27,876 nt of DNA from an uncultured Acetatifactor sp. (GTDB lineage: Bacteria > Bacillota > Clostridia > Lachnospirales > Lachnospiraceae): NCBI GenBank assembly GCA_910586835.1, contig CAJUJU010000029.1:5171-33046 (forward strand). The letters run 5' to 3'. The position numbers were made by a program, and so were the translations under genes. Under the pieces are notes generated by a model. The model was not told where the DNA came from. It made no database searches and saw only the letters and a program-made list of their open reading frames with translations. Shown here one piece after another: positions 15,797 through 23,523 of the stretch; position 1 is the first letter of the stretch, and each line of letters begins with the position of its first letter.

Positions 15797-16774
15797 ATGA
15801 GGAAAGGAAAATTATCCAGGAGTGCCAGGAATAATATCCGCGGATGGCTGTGTGAGGTTCCCTGGCTGATCGGGTTCGCGGTGTTTACCCTTTACCCGAT
15901 TTTAAATACAATGAAAATGAGCTTTGATTCCGTAGTCATCTCCGCCACAGGGCTGGTCACCAGCCCCGTGGGAGTTGAGAATTACCGGAAGGCTTTTCTG
16001 GGGGACGTGACTTTTCCAAAGCTTCTGATTGGTTATGTGGGAGAAATCGTGCTTCAGGTTCCCATCGTGATTGTTTTTTCCATTGTGGTGGCGCTGATTC
16101 TGAGCAAGGAAATCAAGGGAAAGGGGCTTTTCCGTACCTTGTTTTTCCTGCCGGTTATCATCATCAGCGGTCCTATCATCCAGAAGTTTATTGATATGGG
16201 CATGATGGCCATCCAGGGAGCCGACTCCAATTCGATTATCAAGAATGTGATGGAGATGCTTCCGGAAACCGCCGGGGGGCTTTTGCAGACGCTGTTGGAT
16301 TCCTTCGTGATGACGCTGTGGTTTTCCGGGGTGCAGATTCTGCTGCTTTTATCCGCGGTGCAGAAGGTTGACCGTCCCATGTACGAGGCGGCCCATATCG
16401 ACGGAGCCTCCAACTGGGAGTGTTTCTGGAAGATAACGCTTCCCAACCTGCGGAACATGATTGCCATTTGTATCATTTACACCATAGTTACGATTTCGAC
16501 CTTTGACACCAACAAGGTGATTACCGCCATCCGGGACAATATGTTCCAGGTATCCCTGGGACTGGGATATGCGTCGGCCCAGGCATGGATCTACTTTATT
16601 ATACTGCTGCTGGTGATCGGTTTCTTCATGCTGCTTTACGGTCCCCGTAAGGAGGCGATTTACGGCAACAGCAAGGCCGCCAAGCTGGAGCTGAAGCGGG
16701 CGCGCAGGCTGAAAAAGGCACAGGAAAGAAACCTGAAAAAGTTATATCGGGAAAGTAGAAGGTATCGGGAATGA
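15797..16774 (+). CDS. Sugar ABC transporter permease (MalF type, second pair)
   Basis: A 325 aa membrane protein with about six helices. The EAA loop is MYEAAHIDGASNWECFWK, followed by ITLPNLRNM. It has a long very basic C-terminal tail (about residues 293-325, rich in Lys and Arg), longer than in the permease at 9787. AGGAGAGG precedes ATG 15797, and the gap to the DUF5696-like gene is 9 bp. The stop overlaps the next start as ATGA. This is the first half of a second permease pair, which may serve the lipoprotein binding protein at 5258, the giant one at 6870, or both. Confidence 0.9.
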   Translation: MRKGKLSRSARNNIRGWLCEVPWLIGFAVFTLYPILNTMKMSFDSVVISATGLVTSPVGVENYRKAFLGDVTFPKLLIGYVGEIVLQVPIVIVFSIVVALILSKEIKGKGLFRTLFFLPVIIISGPIIQKFIDMGMMAIQGADSNSIIKNVMEMLPETAGGLLQTLLDSFVMTLWFSGVQILLLLSAVQKVDRPMYEAAHIDGASNWECFWKITLPNLRNMIAICIIYTIVTISTFDTNKVITAIRDNMFQVSLGLGYASAQAWIYFIILLLVIGFFMLLYGPRKEAIYGNSKAAKLELKRARRLKKAQERNLKKLYRESRRYRE

Positions 16775-17709
16775 AAAAAGCAGGCGTAAGGAAATCAATT
16801 CACAGGACATTGGGGAAGCCCACCGGGCAGGGGGCTGTCAGGCTGGGCGGGAAGGTGTTCCTTTATGCCTTCCTGTGTGTGACGGGGTTTGTGTTTTTGT
16901 ACCCGCTGTTAAAAATGATCAGCATGAGTTTTATGACCGCCGACGATCTGGTAAATCCGTTGGTGAGCTGGGTTCCCTATGGGTTTGAAATCGCCAATTT
17001 TACCCGGGCCATGCAGGTTCTGGGATATTGGCAGACGCTGTGGACCACGGTCTATGTCAGTGTGCTGCCGGCCATTCTGCAGACCCTGGTCTGCGCCCTC
17101 ACCGGCTACGGCATCGCCAGGTATAAGTTCAAGGGGAAGAACCTGTTGTTCGGCCTGATTCTGGCCACCTTTATCATCCCCACCCAGATCACCATGATTC
17201 CCCAGTTTTTGATGTACAAAAATCTGGGAATCCTGTACAGTCTGAAGGCTTATCTGCTGCCTGCGGTCTTTGGGCAGGGAATGAGGAGCGCTATCTTTGT
17301 GCTGATTTTTGTGCTGTTTTTCCAGCAGATGCCGGTATCCCTGACGGAGGCGGCGGAGATCGACGGAGCCAACCAGATCGTGATTTTTTACAAAATCGCG
17401 GTTCCCGTGGCAAAGCCCGGCTTCCTGATCAGTTTCCTGCTGTCTATGGTGTGGTACTGGAACGAGACTTATCTGGGAGCCCTTTACTTCGGGGCCAATA
17501 TCAAAACGCTGCCCATGAAGCTGGAAAACTTTGTGGAAGCCTTTAACAAGCTGGTCAGCGCTTCGGCGGCAGACACGGGGGCCACGGCAAACGAGGCCAT
17601 ACAGATGGCGGGCACCTTTTTGATTATTTTGCCGCTTCTGATCGTTTATTTCTGTCTCCAGAGGCAGTTTATAGAGGGAATTGAGAAGACCGGTATCACT
17701 GGCGAATAG
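16771..17709 (+). CDS. Carbohydrate ABC transporter permease (MalG type, second pair)
   Basis: A 312 aa membrane protein with about six helices. The EAA loop is SLTEAAEIDGANQIVIFYK, followed by IAVPVAKPGF, and IIPTQITMIPQFLMYKNLG is typical of MalG-like subunits. It begins in an ATGA overlap with the partner permease, indicating coupled translation. It ends the transporter section and is followed within 10 nt by two hairpins before the GH35 gene. Confidence 0.9.
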   Translation: MKKAGVRKSIHRTLGKPTGQGAVRLGGKVFLYAFLCVTGFVFLYPLLKMISMSFMTADDLVNPLVSWVPYGFEIANFTRAMQVLGYWQTLWTTVYVSVLPAILQTLVCALTGYGIARYKFKGKNLLFGLILATFIIPTQITMIPQFLMYKNLGILYSLKAYLLPAVFGQGMRSAIFVLIFVLFFQQMPVSLTEAAEIDGANQIVIFYKIAVPVAKPGFLISFLLSMVWYWNETYLGALYFGANIKTLPMKLENFVEAFNKLVSASAADTGATANEAIQMAGTFLIILPLLIVYFCLQRQFIEGIEKTGITGE

Positions 17710-17710
17710 T

Positions 17711-17775
17711 GTGAGAAAGGCGCTGAAACAAGCGCCTTTCTCACACAGAAGAATTGCAAGAGAAGCAATTCTTCT
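17711..17775 (+). terminator. Twin hairpins between transporter and enzyme sections
   Basis: The first hairpin has perfect 14 bp arms, 17711-17724 and 17731-17744, around a GAAACA loop. The second has 11 bp arms, 17747-17757 and 17765-17775, around a 7 nt loop. Neither is followed by a clear T-run, so full termination is doubtful. They may act as RNA processing or stabilising structures, or as a weak terminator that sets the ratio of transporter to enzyme transcripts. Confidence 0.5.
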
Positions 17776-17826
17776 CATTGAATGTTTGATTTGGATTTGA
17801 GGAATTGCTATATGGGAGGATCTTTT

Positions 17827-20247
17827 ATGAGCAGGATTGAGGTGAAGAATGGGCAGGTGCTCATCGACGGGAAGCCGGAGATTGTGATTTCCGGGGAGGT
17901 GCATTATTACAGACTGAAGCGGGAGGAATGGCAGGATCGTCTGACAAAGCTGAAGGATGCCGGGCTGAACGCGGTGGCTTCCTACATCCCCTGGCTGTGC
18001 CACGAGGAGGAAGAGGGGGTATTTGACTTTGGAGAGGAGCGGGAGAACCTGGATGTGGAAGCCTTCATAGAGCTGTGCCGGGAGAACGGGCTTTATTTTA
18101 TCGGCAGACCCGGTCCCTTTATCATGGCGGAGATGAAAAACGAAGGCATTCCGTACTGGGTGGCCGAGCGGTATCCCCAGCTGGTTCCCACGGGCTGGGA
18201 GCATAAGCAGGCGCCCACGAAGACACTGGATTATCTTGCGCCGGATTTTCTGGCCTGTGTGGATAAATGGTATGCGCAGATCATGCCGGTGCTGGAGCGC
18301 CACCTGATCACAAAGGGGGGCAATGTAATCGCCTGCCAGCTGGATAACGAGATCGGTATGCTTTCCTGGGTGTCAAACACACCGGATCTGACCGACGTGA
18401 CCGTGGCCGGATTTGAGGAATGGCTGCAGGAACATTGGAGCAGGGAGGAGCTGGAGAGACGGTATCCCTTCTACAACGGACTGCCCAACGACAGAAGAAA
18501 GGCCTATGAGCAGCCGGGGGACGGGTATGCCCTGGAGCTGCACAGCGATCTGGGCAGGTATATGCGGTACAGGTATGCGGAATATGCCAGGGTTCTGAAG
18601 GAGATGGCGGAGAAATACGGGATCAGGGACATTCCCTTCCTGATTAACATCCACGGAACCGGCGGGGGCCGGGGCTACACCTTCCCGGTGGGCATCAGCC
18701 AGCTGATGGAGGCGCTGGGACAGTCCGATGAATTCTGGGCGGGCTCTGATATTTACCTGTCCGGGCTGCGCCTGCAGAACATGCAGGATCTGTACCTGAT
18801 CCACTGCTATATGGAGGCGGTGAACCGGCAGAACATGCCGCTTGCCAGCTTTGAATTCCAGAGCGGGGAGGCGGATTACGACGAGAGCGGAAACGGCAGG
18901 CTGGATGTCTCCGACGCTGACTTTACCGCCCGGATGGGCATTGCCCAGAACAACCGTCTGATCAATCATTACCTGTTTACCGGCGGTCGGAATATGCTGC
19001 TGAAAAAGCCCAGGAAGGACGGGAACAACAGGATTGCCATCACCGGGGAGAGACACGGTTTTACCGCGCCCGTGAACCCGGAGGGAAAACTGAGCTACAC
19101 CTATGACAGGATCCGGAGAAGCACACGGGTGACGCTGGCAAACGCCTGCAGGCTGGCAGCCATGCAGGAGGAGCGTGACAATGTGCTGGTGGGCTTTATT
19201 CCCGACTATTTCATGACGGAGTACTGCTATCCCGGTTCGGAGAGAGAGAAAAAAATGGTGCAGCACCTGACCCGCTACCGCACCGGCAGCGGCTGGGATA
19301 CCTTTGCCAAAATGCTTTTGCTGAACCATTATGCCTTCGGCGGGGTGAACCTGCAGGAGGACGGAAGCTGGATGGAGAAAAAGGCGGTGCTGTTCCTGCT
19401 CTCTGCGGATTACATGGATGCGGGAGTGCAGGAGAGGCTCAGCGTCTTCGTGGAAAACGGAGGCAGTCTGCTTCTGTACGGACGTATGCCGGTGATGGAT
19501 ATGGAGGGAAAGCCCTGTACGATTCTGGCGGACAGAACCGGTATCCATGTGGCGGCGGAGCTGGACGAGGGAAAGCTTCCCAATCTGAGCGTTCAGCCGG
19601 AAGGAATCTGGAAGGAATATGCGGAGGTTCGGGTGGGAGAAGCCCAGACCTTTACCGCGGAAGGAGCAGAGGTGTTCCTGAGGGCAGCGGTGGCAGGCGG
19701 AGCCTGCGGCCTGGTGAAACAGGCGGGAAAGGGTAAGGCGGCCATTCTTGCCACCCATTATGTCGGAAACCGCAGGGGCAACAGACAGCTGATGGAGTAT
19801 CTGGGAGCCACATGCAGACTGTCCGAGGACGCGGAGCACGGCGGGATTTTTATGGATATCAACGCAAACCCGGACGGAGAGAAATATCTTCACATTCTCA
19901 ATATGGATTTTTTTGCAAAAGAATGTAGAATTTGGTATAATGACAATGAATTGCTTGAAGGCAGAAAAATCCGGCTGGGAGCCCGCGAAGCACTTTTGCT
20001 GCCGCTTTGTCTGGAAATCGAAGGAGTGAAGATTCTTTCTTCTACCGCGGAGATCCTGGAGACAAGGCCGGGAAGGTTGTGCTTCCGGCTGTCCCAGAAG
20101 GAGGACGTCATCGTTCTGGAAGGGACAGGGCTGGGCGTATCCGGAGATGCCTGCAGAGTAGAAGAGAGGGAGGGAAAAACGTATATCTACAGTCTGAAGG
20201 ACGGAAGGCTCGGAGAGGATACCCTGGAAATAGCAGTGAAGAACTGA
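17827..20247 (+). CDS. GH35 family enzyme (annotated type beta-galactosidase; probably acts on beta-1,2-glucosides here)
   Basis: An 806 aa cytoplasmic protein with a GH35 TIM barrel at the N-terminus (GEVHYYRLKREEWQDRL, NAVASYIPWLCHEE, FIGRPGPFIMAEM). The probable acid/base is Glu175 in CQLDNEIG, and the probable nucleophile is Glu343 in LASFEFQSG. A segment near 510-560 (VENGGSLLLYGRMP) resembles the GH42-type trimerisation domain, and a beta-rich tail follows. GGAGGA at 17815-17820 selects ATG 17827 over 17782. GH35 is mostly beta-galactosidase, but a GH35 beta-1,2-glucosyltransferase is known from Ignavibacterium album in a beta-1,2-glucan setting. Given the GH94 and GH144 neighbours, that activity or a sophorosidase is at least as likely as galactosidase. 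The lacI promoter lies inside its 3' end. Confidence 0.75.
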   Translation: MSRIEVKNGQVLIDGKPEIVISGEVHYYRLKREEWQDRLTKLKDAGLNAVASYIPWLCHEEEEGVFDFGEERENLDVEAFIELCRENGLYFIGRPGPFIMAEMKNEGIPYWVAERYPQLVPTGWEHKQAPTKTLDYLAPDFLACVDKWYAQIMPVLERHLITKGGNVIACQLDNEIGMLSWVSNTPDLTDVTVAGFEEWLQEHWSREELERRYPFYNGLPNDRRKAYEQPGDGYALELHSDLGRYMRYRYAEYARVLKEMAEKYGIRDIPFLINIHGTGGGRGYTFPVGISQLMEALGQSDEFWAGSDIYLSGLRLQNMQDLYLIHCYMEAVNRQNMPLASFEFQSGEADYDESGNGRLDVSDADFTARMGIAQNNRLINHYLFTGGRNMLLKKPRKDGNNRIAITGERHGFTAPVNPEGKLSYTYDRIRRSTRVTLANACRLAAMQEERDNVLVGFIPDYFMTEYCYPGSEREKKMVQHLTRYRTGSGWDTFAKMLLLNHYAFGGVNLQEDGSWMEKKAVLFLLSADYMDAGVQERLSVFVENGGSLLLYGRMPVMDMEGKPCTILADRTGIHVAAELDEGKLPNLSVQPEGIWKEYAEVRVGEAQTFTAEGAEVFLRAAVAGGACGLVKQAGKGKAAILATHYVGNRRGNRQLMEYLGATCRLSEDAEHGGIFMDINANPDGEKYLHILNMDFFAKECRIWYNDNELLEGRKIRLGAREALLLPLCLEIEGVKILSSTAEILETRPGRLCFRLSQKEDVIVLEGTGLGVSGDACRVEEREGKTYIYSLKDGRLGEDTLEIAVKN
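19913..19941 (+). promoter_or_regulatory. Internal promoter for the lacI-type gene, inside the GH35 coding sequence
   Basis: TTGCAA (19913-19918) and TATAAT (19936-19941) are separated by 17 bp, and TGG directly before the -10 gives an extended -10. The site lies in an AT-rich patch of an otherwise GC-rich gene, about 325 bp upstream of the LacI start. It would allow regulator synthesis when the main promoter is repressed. Prediction from sequence only. Confidence 0.5.
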
Positions 20248-20268
20248 TGTAGATATGCGCAGGTGAGT

Positions 20269-21264
20269 ATGGCAGTAACGATCAAGGATGTGGCAGAGGC
20301 GGCAGGAGTTTCTATCTCAACGGTGTCTTATACACTGAATCACTCGGGCCCGGTGAGCGAGGAAAAGAAACAGAAGATAATGGAGGCCGTCAGACAACTG
20401 GGCTATGTGCCAAACGGGATGGCAAAGAACTTAAAAAGCCGGAAGAACGGTTTTATCGGTTACTTTGCCCACTCCCTTTACGGTGTGGTATACGGCGAGG
20501 TGCTGCGCGGAATTGAGAGTGAGATGGAGAAAAACGGGCAGGAGATGATTGCCGCCAAGTGCGGCCCCATACAGGATATCACCCATATCAGCAGGCTTCT
20601 TCTGGAGAGAATGGTGGACGGAGCCATCATCTTTTCGGAGACCATACCAAATGACCTGGTGAATCTGCTTGCAAACGAGCAGTGCCCGGTGGTAGTGCTG
20701 GATCGGGAGCTGGAGGCTCCCTTTGTGTCAACGGTGCTCATCGACAATGAGAACAGCGCCTACCGGGTGGGGGAATATATTCACAGCCTGAGTCTGAGCA
20801 GGGTGGCCTGCCTGGTGGGAAGAGGCTTTGACGGCGAGCACAGGCTGACGGGCTTCCGGCGGGCCGTGGAGGCGTTTGGCCTGGACTGTCCGGCGGAGTG
20901 GTGTATCGAAGCCGGATGGGAGGAAAAGACAGCATATCAGGAGACCATCAAGTTCATCAGAGGGGGACATCGGCCGGAGGTCATATTTGCCTTCAATGAC
21001 GAGATGGCCGCCGGATGTATTAAGGCGCTTCAGGATATGCTGCTGCGGGTGCCGGAGGATGTGTCTGTCATCGGCATGGACGATATCGAGAGAAGCGCCG
21101 TCCTGTCCCCCGGCCTGACCACCGTGCACCGCCCGCTCTGCGAGCTGGGAGAGATTGCGGCGCGGACCCTCATTGGAATGATGAAGGGAGAGCAGAGCAG
21201 ACGCATCGTGCTGCCCACCTCTCTGATCCAGAGAGAAAGCTGTATCAAGAACTGGACGCATTGA
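20269..21264 (+). CDS. LacI-family transcriptional regulator
   Basis: A 331 aa repressor. The N-terminal helix-turn-helix is TIKDVAEAAGVSISTVSYTL (residues about 4-23), the hinge region follows near 45-60 (NGMAKNLKSRKNG), and the rest is a periplasmic-binding-protein-like sensor domain (VIGMDDIERSAVLSPGLTTV near the end). A sugar from the pathway, such as sophorose or an oligosaccharide, is the likely inducer. The natural family start MAVTIKDVA is used (ATG 20269); a GTG at 20263 is possible, since no strong ribosome site decides. The gene follows GH35 by 21 bp and probably also has its own promoter inside that gene. The GAAACGTTT sites at 215-224 and 334-343 are candidate operators. Confidence 0.9.
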   Translation: MAVTIKDVAEAAGVSISTVSYTLNHSGPVSEEKKQKIMEAVRQLGYVPNGMAKNLKSRKNGFIGYFAHSLYGVVYGEVLRGIESEMEKNGQEMIAAKCGPIQDITHISRLLLERMVDGAIIFSETIPNDLVNLLANEQCPVVVLDRELEAPFVSTVLIDNENSAYRVGEYIHSLSLSRVACLVGRGFDGEHRLTGFRRAVEAFGLDCPAEWCIEAGWEEKTAYQETIKFIRGGHRPEVIFAFNDEMAAGCIKALQDMLLRVPEDVSVIGMDDIERSAVLSPGLTTVHRPLCELGEIAARTLIGMMKGEQSRRIVLPTSLIQRESCIKNWTH

Positions 21265-21306
21265 ATTTTGATTTGCGGATAGAAGAAAGACGGGAGTAAG
21301 AAATAA

Positions 21307-23523
21307 ATGGATAAGAAAGACTTGTTAAAGCTGGCGGCGGAGATGACGCTGGAAGAGAAGGCTCTGCAGATGACACAGCTGTCCCCGGATATGCTGTATC
21401 ATCTGGCGCCGGCGAACCTTACGGGACCTCTGCGGGAGTGGCGGTTTGAGGATGAGGAACTGTGGAAGGTGGGGTCAACCCTGGGACCGCTGGGTGCGTC
21501 CTACCTGAAAAAGCTTCAGAAGGATTACCTGGAGCGATCCGGGAAAAAGATTCCGCTGCTTTTTATGTCGGACGTGATACATGGCTATGTGACAATCATG
21601 CCCATTCCCCTGGCGCAGGGCTGTACCTTTGACCCGGAGCTTACGGAGGAGGCAGCGGCGGCGGTGGCTAAGGAATCGGCGGTCTCCGGGCTGCATGTGA
21701 CCTTTTCCCCCATGGCGGATCTGGTCAGAGACCCCCGCTGGGGAAGAGTGATGGAGTCCTGCGGGGAGGATCCTTACCTGAACGGCGTGATGGCGGCTGC
21801 CACTGTCCGGGGATATCAGGGCAGGGATCCCCGGGAAAAGGGGAAAATAGCTTCCTGCGTGAAGCATTTTGCCGCATACGGACAGCCGGAGGGCGGCAGG
21901 GAGTACAACACGGTAGACATGTCCAGGGGCGTTCTGCGGGATTTTTACCTGCCGGCATATGAGGCGGCGATCCGGGCGGGGGCGGCCATGGTGATGACCT
22001 CCTTCAACACGGTGGAGCGGACGCCGGCCACCTGCTCCAGATTTCTGCTGAGAAAGGTTCTGCGGGAGGAGTGGGGCTTTGACGGTGTGGTCATCTCGGA
22101 CTTTTCCGCGGTGGAGGAGCTGATGAACCATTCGGTGGCGGCGGACGACCTGGAGGCAGGCGAAAAAAGCATTCATGCGGGAATGGATATCGAGATGATG
22201 TCCGGCGTGTACGCGGGAACCCTGCGGAGGCTTCTGGAACAGGGCAGAATTACGCAGCAGGAGATCGACGAGTGCGTGATGCGTATTCTGGAGCTGAAGA
22301 ACAGACTGGGACTTTTTGAAAATCCGTATAAGGATGCGGACGAGCAGGAAGAGCAGAGACTGCTGTACTGCGGGGAGCACCTGGAGCTTGCGAGACGGTT
22401 TGCCAGGGAGAGCATGGTGCTGTTAAAGAACCAGTCGGCGCTGCCAATCGAACCATCGGCAAAAATCGGACTGGCGGGCCCCTTTGCCTGTACGGGAAAT
22501 ATTCTGGGAGGATGGCACTGCGAGGGGAAACCCGAGCGGACGGAGACCTTGCAGCATGCCCTGGAGACAGTGTGCGGAGACAGGATGGTCACTGCCATGA
22601 GCACACATTTTATCCGGGGCGAGAAGGACGTGCCGGATCAGGTGGAGGAAGCGGTGGAGCGGCTGAAGGACTGCGATATCTGTATCGCGGCAGTGGGAGA
22701 GCCTGAGTGGGAGACCGGGGAGGCCTCCAGCAAGACCTGCCTGAGACTCAGCGCCAGCCAGGAGAAGCTGATTCACGCCCTGAAGGCAGCCGGGAAAAAG
22801 GTGGTGACGGTGATTTTCTCCGGAAGACCGCTGGATATCGCCCCCGTTCTGGAGGACTCCGACGCCGTGCTGCAGGCATGGTTTCCCGGGAGCGCCGGGG
22901 CGGGCGCGGCAGCAGACATTCTGCTTGGCAAATACAATCCCTCCGGACGTCTCAGCATGAGCTTTCCCAGAAATGTGGGACAGATTCCGGTCTACTATAA
23001 TTATTATAATACGGGCCGTCCGGCGGCAGCCAAGGCGGACAATTATGTCTCCCGCTATCTGGACTGTCCCAACAGTCCGCTGTTCCCCTTTGGATACGGG
23101 CTCAGCTACACTACCTTTGCCTGCGAAGGACTTCAGGTGGAGCAGACGGCGCAAGGTGGCGAAAGGTGCGCCTGCGAAACCGGCAGGGCAGGGGACAGGG
23201 CTGTCTGCACGGCGTCCGTTCGCGTCAGCAACAGGGGAGAGCGAAGCGGCGAGACGGTGGTGCAGCTGTATATCCGGGATGTGTCCGCAAGCGTGGTGCG
23301 TCCCATGACAGAGCTGAAGGCATTCCGCAGGATCTCTCTGGAACCCGGGGAGGAAGCACAGGCGGCATTTACGGTGACGGAGGATATGCTGTCCTTTTAC
23401 AACGAAGAGGAGCAGTGGGCATGGGAGCCCGGAGCATTTGAGATCATGGTTGGTCTGGACTGCGAGCATGTGGAGAAAAAAGAAATTTTTGTGCCTGCCA
23501 GAACGGGCGGCCTGGAGGAATAA
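21307..23523 (+). CDS. GH3 beta-glucosidase (probable sophorose/beta-1,2-glucosidase)
   Basis: A 738 aa cytoplasmic protein without signal peptide. The GH3 N-terminal barrel contains SCVKHFAAYG and the nucleophile Asp265 in GVVISDFSAVEEL. The C-terminal (alpha/beta) domain begins near residue 380 (ESMVLLKNQSALP), and a fibronectin-III-like domain near 600-730 (VVQLYIRDVSASVVRPMTEL) follows. A GH3 beta-glucosidase next to SOGP in Listeria innocua prefers sophorose, which fits the present context. GGGAG lies 10 nt upstream of ATG 21307. The TAA stop overlaps the ATG of the next GH144 gene by one base. Exact linkage preference is inferred. Confidence 0.88.
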   Translation: MDKKDLLKLAAEMTLEEKALQMTQLSPDMLYHLAPANLTGPLREWRFEDEELWKVGSTLGPLGASYLKKLQKDYLERSGKKIPLLFMSDVIHGYVTIMPIPLAQGCTFDPELTEEAAAAVAKESAVSGLHVTFSPMADLVRDPRWGRVMESCGEDPYLNGVMAAATVRGYQGRDPREKGKIASCVKHFAAYGQPEGGREYNTVDMSRGVLRDFYLPAYEAAIRAGAAMVMTSFNTVERTPATCSRFLLRKVLREEWGFDGVVISDFSAVEELMNHSVAADDLEAGEKSIHAGMDIEMMSGVYAGTLRRLLEQGRITQQEIDECVMRILELKNRLGLFENPYKDADEQEEQRLLYCGEHLELARRFARESMVLLKNQSALPIEPSAKIGLAGPFACTGNILGGWHCEGKPERTETLQHALETVCGDRMVTAMSTHFIRGEKDVPDQVEEAVERLKDCDICIAAVGEPEWETGEASSKTCLRLSASQEKLIHALKAAGKKVVTVIFSGRPLDIAPVLEDSDAVLQAWFPGSAGAGAAADILLGKYNPSGRLSMSFPRNVGQIPVYYNYYNTGRPAAAKADNYVSRYLDCPNSPLFPFGYGLSYTTFACEGLQVEQTAQGGERCACETGRAGDRAVCTASVRVSNRGERSGETVVQLYIRDVSASVVRPMTELKAFRRISLEPGEEAQAAFTVTEDMLSFYNEEEQWAWEPGAFEIMVGLDCEHVEKKEIFVPARTGGLEE

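Noticed and set aside
17786..17814. TTGATT-17-TATATG promoter-like pair before GH35
   Set aside because: Transcription would start at about the ribosome site of GH35, leaving no usable leader.
16909..18303. Minus-strand open frame of about 464 codons over the permease and GH35 start
   Set aside because: It crosses two clear genes and the hairpin region, with composition typical of an antisense shadow.
18373..19893. Minus-strand open frame of about 506 codons opposite GH35
   Set aside because: Low-complexity His/Arg/Gln composition and no family resemblance; the + strand GH35 accounts for the region.
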